Origin: Nitrospinota bacterium
Lineage (GTDB): Bacteria; Nitrospinota; Nitrospinia; Nitrospinales; VA-1
Reading direction: 5' to 3'
DNA: 13,782 nt
Assembly (NCBI GenBank): GCA_022567815.1
Contig: JADFGI010000038.1
Span: 1-13,782 of the forward strand
Part shown: positions 1 to 5,314 of the stretch, piece by piece
Layout: each line of letters begins with the position of its first letter
Position numbering within the stretch: position 1 is the stretch's first letter
Notes under the pieces: generated by a model
What the model was told of the DNA's origin: nothing
What the model saw: the letters and a program-made list of their open reading frames with translations, nothing else
The model's database searches: none
Position numbers and translations under genes: made by a program

Positions 1-1126
1 CAGCGATGGTAATGGATTTCGAGGCCACATCGCCCTTGTTGATGTTGGTCGTGAAATACTTGTTCTCGGAACCATTTCCATTGACGTGGATCAAAGCTCC
101 AATTGCGCTGGTGGTGATTTTATTATCTTTCACATCCGCACCGGCGATGGTCAGGGTATTAATATTAACAAGACCCTTGTTGATGTTGACCGTGAAGTAC
201 TTGTTCTTGGAATCTTCTTCATCGATTTGGGTCAAAGCCCCAACCGCACTGGTGGTGATTGTGTTATCTTTCACATCCGCGCCGGCAATGATCGTGGCGT
301 TCGATCTCACATCACCCTTGTTGATGTTGACCGTGAAAAACTTATTTTCATGGGACTGCTCGGTAGACCTGATCACTGTTTGGGCGCCGATTGCGGTCGT
401 ATAAATACTATTGAACTCAACATTCTGATAAGGGGATTTCGTGAAGGTTGTTGCGCTCACGTCTCCCTTATTGATATTGATCGATTTAAACTTATTGTGG
501 CTTCCATCATTTTCAATGCCCAGAGAAGCTCCTATAGCCAGGGTTGAAATGTCATTATTAATAACGTCGCCTTTAGCAACGATCTTTGCTTTTGCCTTGA
601 CGTCAGCCTTGTTGACATTCAAAGTTTTGAATTTATTGCCATGTCCATCGCTGTTGATGCTGGTTATCGCACCAAGGGCGGTGGTTACGATTTCATTTTT
701 CTCGATATTGCCATGAGCCTGGATATCGGTTTCAGCCTTTACGTAGCCCTTGTTAATGTTTTTAGTCTCGAATTCACTTTCATCGCCTTGATTTTCGATG
801 GGGACCTGAGCCCCAATTGCGGTCGAACGAATTTCATTGTCAAAAACATTATTGCCTGATTTGACAATATTTTTAGATCTCACGGGACCCTCGTTCTTGT
901 TGTACGGGAAAAACTGGTTTCCTGAACCAAGGTTGTTGATGGTCATGGTAGCTCCTACACCCAATGCAGAAAGATCATTGAACTGGATATTGCCATCAGC
1001 TTGAGTGATTGTTTCAGGATTAACCGGTCCCAGGTTGATATTTGCTTGGTAGTAGCTGTCCGCATAAGCAAATCCTGACATCCCTACGAGGAAAATACCT
1101 AATGAGGAAATCATTCTAATATTCAT
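1..1126 (-). CDS. Secreted 47-residue-repeat protein, HfaD/adhesin-like fibre subunit (3' end outside window)
   Basis: The frame is open from ATG 1126-1124 to the window edge: 375 codons and no stop. The start follows GGAGAG (1131-1136) by 4 nt. Residues 1-22 form a signal peptide ending FAYA|DS. The rest is built of degenerate repeats, mostly 47 aa long, with landmarks N-x-I-x-T-x-A-[IVL]-G-A, then N-K-[YF], then N-I-N-K-G-D-V. The 'GA' landmark falls at residues 59, 106, 153, 200, 248, 297 and 344. Repeats become more alike toward the C-terminal side (residues 250-375). There are no cysteines, and Asn, Thr and Gly are common. This suits an extracellular beta-solenoid or amyloid-like fibre. 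It lies 81 bp downstream of the HfaB/CsgG-like gene on the same strand, so export through that pore is the natural inference. By position it corresponds to hfaD; sequence similarity to HfaD is not demonstrated. The true length is unknown. Confidence 0.85.
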   Translation of the reverse strand, partial: MNIRMISSLGIFLVGMSGFAYADSYYQANINLGPVNPETITQADGNIQFNDLSALGVGATMTINNLGSGNQFFPYNKNEGPVRSKNIVKSGNNVFDNEIRSTAIGAQVPIENQGDESEFETKNINKGYVKAETDIQAHGNIEKNEIVTTALGAITSINSDGHGNKFKTLNVNKADVKAKAKIVAKGDVINNDISTLAIGASLGIENDGSHNKFKSININKGDVSATTFTKSPYQNVEFNSIYTTAIGAQTVIRSTEQSHENKFFTVNINKGDVRSNATIIAGADVKDNTITTSAVGALTQIDEEDSKNKYFTVNINKGLVNINTLTIAGADVKDNKITTSAIGALIHVNGNGSENKYFTTNINKGDVASKSITIA

Positions 1127-1207
1127 AATACTCTCCGCAATTTTTTGGTTTAAATTCTTATATTTTATTTTGTTTAAAATCAATTCTGATTCTTTAACGA
1201 AAACAAT

Positions 1208-2173
1208 TTAGAAAGATACATCTCGCCAATCTGCTTCGGCGTCAAACGATTCAACGTTGGCGGAAGTGGCAACCGGCTCTGCTTCGGTGTCAAACGGTTC
1301 AACGCTGGCTGAATCGGCGACCGGCTCTGCTTCGGTGTCAAACGGTTCAACGTTGGCGGAAGTGCCGACCGGCTTTTGATTCAAGTCCTGTACGCCTTCA
1401 ACATTTTTAAGAATTGAGGAACAGGATTTGGTGTCAACGTCATAAAGGTCCGACAACATCTCAAAAACAGCCATTTTCAGCATATTGCGCAGGGCGAAAT
1501 GGATGGCTTCCCGATGTTGTTCACCCATATCAACTGCCACCAAAACATTGCCGAAGAACCTGCCGATGTTTACGCCAATTTCGTCTGCAACTACTTGTTT
1601 GAAGATGGAAGAATGCGCGACCACTTCAGAGGTTCTGGTATCGGTTAAAAACAAATCCATACCGATCAACATGCGGTGCTGGCGATATTTAGCTCCAACA
1701 CCATATATCGTGGCATCGATGCCGCCGCCGGGAAGAAAGTCCAGGCTGTTGATCGACCCTGTAATGTGGTAGTCAGAAGAGATCCATTTTATTTTTCCAC
1801 CAAACGCGGCTTCCAGTTTCATGACTCTGGGATCACGCCGGTTAACCACCCTGACAACCTTGGATTGTAACAAGGCGCTTTGAACGATATCGCCTGCCGC
1901 CTGGGTCACGTATTTTCCGTTCCCGTTGTCGGAAATAGAAAACTTGCCAGTTTCGTCACTGACCGCGCCAACACCGATGCTGGCTTTTTTACCCAGATAG
2001 GTGGAACTCAGACAAGAAAGTAAAGAATCATAAGGGGTGTGAATCTGAGAGACGGGCATCGGCCCTTCCGTCAATGTCATGTCTTCCTTGAAGGGAGTGG
2101 TTGCCGCGCAACCGCTTCCCAATACCAGAAGGCTGATAACCAGAATGAGTTTTATAAAATTCTTGTTAAACAT
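1208..2173 (-). CDS. hfaB: CsgG/HfaB-family curli/holdfast secretion lipoprotein
   Basis: A 321-aa outer-membrane secretion-pore lipoprotein of the CsgG/HfaB family. These form a channel that exports unfolded fibre or adhesin subunits. ATG 2173 is preferred over an in-frame ATG at 2215 because GGAG lies 7 nt before it and because the protein then opens directly with a basic hydrophobic signal sequence. The lipobox reads LGSGC (Cys22), slightly non-canonical because -3 is Gly. Family-like features are the N-terminal CLSSTYLGKKASIGVGAVSD block with DETGK, a KYVTQAAGD stretch, GAKYRQHR, a DLFLTDTRTSEVV strand, KQVVADEIGVNIGRFFG and a VAVDMGEQ region. After the conserved domain comes a linker of three 16-residue acidic repeats (consensus TSANVEPFDTEAEPVA), which I do not know from CsgG or HfaB. 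It is the middle gene of a minus-strand operon, 66 bp after the small HfaA-like gene. HfaB rather than CsgG is inferred from gene order and motif style. Confidence 0.82.
   Translation of the reverse strand: MFNKNFIKLILVISLLVLGSGCAATTPFKEDMTLTEGPMPVSQIHTPYDSLLSCLSSTYLGKKASIGVGAVSDETGKFSISDNGNGKYVTQAAGDIVQSALLQSKVVRVVNRRDPRVMKLEAAFGGKIKWISSDYHITGSINSLDFLPGGGIDATIYGVGAKYRQHRMLIGMDLFLTDTRTSEVVAHSSIFKQVVADEIGVNIGRFFGNVLVAVDMGEQHREAIHFALRNMLKMAVFEMLSDLYDVDTKSCSSILKNVEGVQDLNQKPVGTSANVEPFDTEAEPVADSASVEPFDTEAEPVATSANVESFDAEADWRDVSF
1230..1373 (-). repeat. Three tandem 48-bp repeats inside the HfaB-like gene
   Basis: Units lie at 1230-1277, 1278-1325 and 1326-1373, each starting TCTGCTTCGG on the plus strand. 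They encode three in-frame 16-residue acidic repeats, so copy-number change would not break the frame. The second and third units differ from each other by only a few bases, suggesting recent slippage or unequal exchange. Confidence 0.93.
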
Positions 2174-2239
2174 ATGACGCTCCATTCGTTCAAATTTATT
2201 TATATTGGTTAACAAAATTTAGTAATTCATATTGCTGAA

Positions 2240-2629
2240 TTAGTTCTTGATATCCTGCTCAATGATTCCGTTGCCGTTGTTGACTTGCGCACTAACATTT
2301 CCATCGTTATCAAGATTGTTATCATTGATCTCATTGTTGTCGCCACCAATGTCAATGTTCACCTGGTTGCCAATTGCCAGCGAGGTTCCGAAAAAACAAG
2401 ACCCATCCACGTTGCAATTTTGCGTACTATAAAAATTAGACTCGAACCCGTCGTTTTCAACCAACTCTATGGCAAGCGCCTGATTCAGCAAGTTGGCTTT
2501 TTCAAATGGTGTCGGGAAGCCCCAGCTATCGTTCCAATCCGAGGAAGGAGGGTTGGCCAAAGCAACACCAGCATTCAGGAATAAAGCCAATGCGGTAAGC
2601 ATTAAAATCTTTCCGGGAAATTTACTCAT
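2240..2629 (-). CDS. hfaA: Small secreted Asn-rich protein, HfaA-like
   Basis: 129 aa with a Sec signal peptide (residues 1 to about 25, cleavage near ALA|NP). The start is supported by GAGAGGT about 7 nt upstream. The mature protein has a short N-terminal segment (WGFPTPFEKANLLNQALA), two cysteines in NCNVDGSC that could form a disulfide, then GTSLAIGNQVNIDIGGDNN and an Asn/Asp-rich tail with NDGNVSAQVNNGNG. The 'AIGN...G-D-N-N-x-I...GNVSA' pattern is what I recall of HfaA, the small curlin-like holdfast-anchor protein of Caulobacter. It is the first gene of the minus-strand operon, ahead of the HfaB-like pore and the repeat protein. A role as a minor fibre subunit, nucleator or surface anchor is inferred. 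A CsgB- or CsgF-like accessory role is the alternative. Confidence 0.72.
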   Translation of the reverse strand: MSKFPGKILMLTALALFLNAGVALANPPSSDWNDSWGFPTPFEKANLLNQALAIELVENDGFESNFYSTQNCNVDGSCFFGTSLAIGNQVNIDIGGDNNEINDNNLDNDGNVSAQVNNGNGIIEQDIKN

Positions 2630-2774
2630 GGTGAAACCTCTCTTTTAAAAGTTTATTTTTATTTCCAACGCATGAAAAAAATCGTTTGTTTCTTAATTCG
2701 ATCCACGTTTGATGACGCGAGCTAAACTGTATTGAGCTCCATGGTGGACGATGGGTGTTAAGGTTTCGTTAAGG

Positions 2775-2796
2775 GAATGTCACGAGAATGTCACGA
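2775..2796. promoter_or_regulatory. Tandem 11-bp direct repeat, Pho-box-like operator
   Basis: GAATGTCACGA occurs twice back to back (2775-2785 and 2786-2796) with no mismatch. Two TGTCA[CT] cores at an 11-bp period is the architecture of PhoB boxes. It lies about 145 bp upstream of the HfaA-like start in the non-coding gap. Which gene it serves, and whether PhoB binds, is not shown. Confidence 0.4.
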
Positions 2797-2998
2797 TAGC
2801 GGCAAGGGCGGAAAGTGGTTTGAACGTGAAGGTTTTTAAGGAAATAAAACCGCCGCTTATTCTGCAATCAACGGAAGTTATGCTGGCCGCCATCAAGCAA
2901 TGGGGAATTTAGTCTGCGATCAAAAAATTCGTGGGAAAGCTCGTGTTTGCTTTTTGGGATAAAAGGAAACGGTCAGCGAGACGCTGGCCAGCGTACCG

Positions 2999-3068
2999 CC
3001 AGCCTGTGGGCTGGATCAAACATTAACGTGCGACCAGCCTGTGGGCTGGATCACACATCAACGTGCGA
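2999..3068. repeat. Tandem pair of 35-bp REP-like hairpin units
   Basis: Units 2999-3033 and 3034-3068 differ at two positions. Each begins with the hairpin CCAGCC-TGTG-GGCTGG and ends AACGTGCGA. A third copy of the unit lies at 9403-9437, right after the kdsD stop. In both places the unit is followed by TGGGTTTATG, so the mobile or dispersed unit is longer than 35 bp. Confidence 0.85.
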
Positions 3069-3157
3069 TGGGTTTATGTGCGTAAAGCTACATTTGTGTT
3101 TACACATTTTGTAAAAACTTTTCTAAACTAGAAATCAGAAATGACGCCCCAATTTTA

Positions 3158-3210
3158 GCCTATTGGCTTGTGGAAAACCAAAAACACGGTTTCCCTCAGG
3201 GCCAACAGGC
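3158..3210. repeat. Interrupted inverted repeat, possible terminator or structured element
   Basis: GCCTATTGGC (3158-3167) pairs with GCCAACAGGC (3201-3210) with one mismatch, and inside it GGAAAACC (3172-3179) pairs with GGTTTCC (3188-3194). There is no T-run directly after the stem, so a simple Rho-independent terminator is not clear on either strand. Confidence 0.4.
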
Positions 3211-3365
3211 ACTACAGCTTCAAGATCATTTTTTTCTAGAAAAATGGGTTGTTTACAAACTTTGTACATGCAAATGGTTACTATTCCAGTTTATGGCTGA
3301 CTGAATTCTGTTTCGTGCTAAGTTCTTTCTTTCGATTTTTTTCTCCGGGGTTCGTGAGTTCAGCG

Positions 3366-3490
3366 TACCCCTCCTTGGCATGAAGGCGACGAAAAGGATA
3401 TCACAAGCGTCATCCCCGTATTTCTTCCCCCGCGTGGCGGGCTGGTGAGCGTGTGATATTCGACCTTTGCCTTCATGCCCCCTAGGGGTA
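3366..3490. repeat. Large imperfect palindrome, dispersed repeat family
   Basis: The left arm 3366-3408 and the right arm 3449-3490 are reverse complements over about 42 bp with several mismatches and a short gap. Both arms, read outward-in, start TACCCCT and contain GGCATGAAGGC and ATATCACA. The central loop carries its own hairpin CCCGC-GTG-GCGGG (3429-3441). The right arm reappears inverted at 8147-8184 with about 35 of 38 bases the same, which marks this as a dispersed element. Confidence 0.75.
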
Positions 3491-3629
3491 AAGCGAGCGT
3501 AGCCCACTCTTCCTCCCCACGTAGTGGGGTCCAGGTTGAATTTTTCGAGAAACCCTTAAGTATATCTTCTCATTTGCCGTTAGGACCACCAGACGGTTCA
3601 GGTTCAAATTTTTTACAAGGTGAGAGATT

Positions 3630-3779
3630 ATGGAAAAAATGAAAGTCATTTACCCGATCCCGACAGATTTGAGTGACGGCAACGATTCCTATGGTTCCCG
3701 CCAGTTCATCATGAAGACGATAGCCGCATCCCTTTGCGGAGCCACCATTCCCGCGATCATTTTTTATTTTTTGATGTAA
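3630..3779 (+). CDS. Possible 49-aa small membrane protein
   Basis: ATG 3630 to TAA 3777-3779 gives 49 codons. AGGTGAG (3618-3624) lies 5 nt before the ATG, a good ribosome site. The N-terminal half is polar (MEKMKVIYPIPTDLSDGND). The last 20 residues or so form one hydrophobic helix ending in AIIFYFLM, preceded by a Lys, as expected for a single-pass tail-anchored peptide. No family is recognised. The ribosome site and the clean polar/hydrophobic split favour a real gene. The small size and the repeat-rich surroundings argue for caution. Confidence 0.5.
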   Translation: MEKMKVIYPIPTDLSDGNDSYGSRQFIMKTIAASLCGATIPAIIFYFLM

Positions 3780-3905
3780 TTTTACGCCGAAGTTTTCCGC
3801 CGGTTTCCGCATATCAGAGGACGGTTCCCTACGGAATGTGGGCCGCCGCACCACTCACACCCGCCAGTTCTTTTTTTCATCCCGCCACATCCATGTCTCG
3901 CAAGG

Positions 3906-4577
3906 TCACTCGTTTGTCCGTGAAGTCTTTTTTCGTTCCTCGCACTCGAAGGTCGTATCTGAAGTCCATTTTATTTTGAGATAATTGGGTAACTGTGTGG
4001 TTTTATCAATCACGGCAGACTCGAGATCTTTACACGACAATTTCCTTATATTGCGTAAATCCGCTCCCTGGAGTAACGTACCCTTCAAACAAGCCCCTTC
4101 CAAATTGGAACCCTTGAGATTGGCCCGTTGGAGGTCGGCGCCCTCGAGATTGGTTTCCTGCAAATGCGCCTGGTGGATCTGGGCATCCTGCAGATTGACG
4201 CCGCTCAGGTTAGCCTGTCGAAGATTGGCCTTCAACAGAAAAGTTTCGCGTAAATTGGCCTGGCTGAAATCCGCCCCCCGTAGAAACGCTCCCTCGAATT
4301 TGGCCCTTCTGAGAAAAGCACCCGTCAGATTTGCCTGGCTTAAGTTGGCTTTATAAAAATTAGCGCCGCTAAGATTGGCTTTATTAAGATTGGCCTTGTT
4401 CAAATTTGCGTTGCAAAAATCCGCCTCGCTGAGGAAAGCCTCGCTGAGGTTGGCTTCCCGAAGATCGCCATAACTGAAATTGGCTTTGCCAAGATTCAAA
4501 TTGCTGAGATCAGCGCCTTTGAGGTTATCTTTTTCAGCGACGATTTTTTTCCTGTCAAAATGTAAATTTTCCGGCAT
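3906..4577 (-). CDS. Pentapeptide-repeat protein
   Basis: 223 aa from ATG 4577, which has AGGGA 7 nt upstream. A longer reading from 4700 would add 41 residues with no repeat character and no better ribosome site. Residues 20-175 are about 31 pentapeptides of the A-[D/N]-[L/F]-x-x type in unbroken register, predicting a right-handed quadrilateral beta-helix roughly eight coils long. The stretch before it is a short polar cap. After it comes a non-repeat C-terminal tail (about 176-223) that is charged and Lys/Glu-rich at the end. There is no signal peptide or membrane segment, so it is probably cytoplasmic. Some family members mimic DNA and inhibit gyrase (Qnr, MfpA), but those usually have a bend or loops and nothing here points to that role. 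The function is unknown. It is divergent from the gene at 4731. Confidence 0.88.
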   Translation of the reverse strand: MPENLHFDRKKIVAEKDNLKGADLSNLNLGKANFSYGDLREANLSEAFLSEADFCNANLNKANLNKANLSGANFYKANLSQANLTGAFLRRAKFEGAFLRGADFSQANLRETFLLKANLRQANLSGVNLQDAQIHQAHLQETNLEGADLQRANLKGSNLEGACLKGTLLQGADLRNIRKLSCKDLESAVIDKTTQLPNYLKIKWTSDTTFECEERKKTSRTNE

Positions 4578-4662
4578 GGTGTTTTCCCTGTCATGGCGAA
4601 AGCCGCAAATGAACCGTTGACCTTCATTGTACCAAAGGTTAAATTCGGGGCGGCATTGCCGT

Positions 4663-4691
4663 TTGGTTATAAATTTATTTTTGGATATGCT
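4663..4691 (+). promoter_or_regulatory. Weak candidate sigma70 promoter for the 4731 gene
   Basis: TTGGTT (4663-4668), a 17-bp spacer, then TATGCT (4686-4691), about 40 bp before the ATG. Both hexamers are only partial matches. It sits in the 153-bp gap between two divergent genes. Confidence 0.3.
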
Positions 4692-4730
4692 AACACACAT
4701 TTTTACGACTATTCAGAAGGACCATAAATT

Positions 4731-5300
4731 ATGAGCGAGCACCATGATGCGGTGTTATACGAAATTCGACAAACCGTCAAGGAAACCGTCAACCGCTCCC
4801 ATCGGATTGCCGGACCCCTAAACTTCGATGTGGCGACTATTCACTATGGCCTGGGTTTGATTGTTTGCCAGGGATTTTTGGAAAAGGCAATGAATAAAAT
4901 ATGTGAACTCCCCTCATCAGGCAAATTTCCCAAGCGCATGAAAAATATTACCGGCAAACCGTTCATCCAGGCGATAGACTTCTGGCAGTATAAATTCGAC
5001 CCCAAGAATACCTGGTACGGTTGGAGGGAATTGATCAATTTTTTCCGGCTGGCGGATTGTTTCACGAAAAATGGAGGAACTCTTAATGGAAAGGGCGTTA
5101 AGGTCAAAGCGTTCCGCAAGCAGTTGGAGTCGGGAGACGTTAAAACCCGCAAGAAGAAATCAATCGAACCCTATTTTGATATCGATGACCAGGACAAACT
5201 GAAATTACAATGCGAAGCGTTGGACCGATTCACATCAATTTGCGGCGAACTCATCCACATGGCTGAAAAATATCTGCGAAAGAAAAAAAGGTCTAAGTAA
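4731..5300 (+). CDS. Hypothetical 189-aa basic protein
   Basis: An intact ORF with AGAAGGA about 9 nt before ATG 4731. I do not recognise the family. The protein is soluble-looking, with no signal peptide and no clear membrane helix. A moderately hydrophobic stretch (about 35-58, around GLGLIVCQGFLEKAMNKI) and a Trp/Tyr/Phe-rich middle (WQYKFDPKNTWYGW near 85-98) suggest a folded helical core. Two Lys/Arg-rich parts stand out: a KTRKKK motif (about 137-142) and the C-terminal KKKRSK, which could contact nucleic acid or membrane phosphates. It is divergent from the pentapeptide-repeat gene and ends 14 bp from the convergent polA stop. No operon partner is seen. Confidence 0.75.
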   Translation: MSEHHDAVLYEIRQTVKETVNRSHRIAGPLNFDVATIHYGLGLIVCQGFLEKAMNKICELPSSGKFPKRMKNITGKPFIQAIDFWQYKFDPKNTWYGWRELINFFRLADCFTKNGGTLNGKGVKVKAFRKQLESGDVKTRKKKSIEPYFDIDDQDKLKLQCEALDRFTSICGELIHMAEKYLRKKKRSK

Positions 5301-5314
5301 AAAGTACTTTTAAA

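Larger units (their letters stand above)
2630..3629. other. 1-kb gap without a convincing gene, rich in hairpins
   Basis: I see no credible long gene on either strand. From left to right the gap holds the leader of the HfaA-like operon, the tandem 11-bp site (2775-2796), a palindrome CGCTGGCCAGCG (2982-2993), the tandem 35-bp hairpin repeat (2999-3068), a hairpin TTTCTA-AAC-TAGAAA (3120-3134), a longer interrupted hairpin (3158-3210), a 14-bp AT palindrome TTTTTCTAGAAAAA (3231-3244), the large imperfect palindrome (3366-3490), and a hairpin CCCCAC-GTA-GTGGGG (3515-3529). Confidence 0.7.

Noticed and set aside
6..859. Several long plus-strand open frames opposite the repeat protein
   Set aside because: They are shadows of the minus-strand repeats, share their period, and lack ribosome sites. 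The minus-strand frame has a signal peptide and a start site.
2820..2912. Short plus-strand frame (about 28-30 codons) after the Pho-like site
   Set aside because: It has only GTG or TTG starts with no clear ribosome site and no recognisable family. It could be a gene remnant but cannot be supported.
2999..3068. CRISPR array
   Set aside because: The two units are directly adjacent with no spacer, and no cas genes are present.
3253..3507. Minus-strand 84-codon ORF
   Set aside because: Encoded by the large palindromic repeat, with wording (GHEGKGRIS) that reappears in the repeat at 8079-8381. It is repeat DNA, not a gene.
3570..3854. Minus-strand 94-codon ORF
   Set aside because: No ribosome site, unlike protein composition, and it lies opposite the better supported 49-codon ORF.
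5300..5311. Palindrome AAAAGTACTTTT between the convergent 4731 gene and polA as a bidirectional terminator
   Set aside because: The stem is short and almost all A-T, with no GC core, so it is too weak to call.
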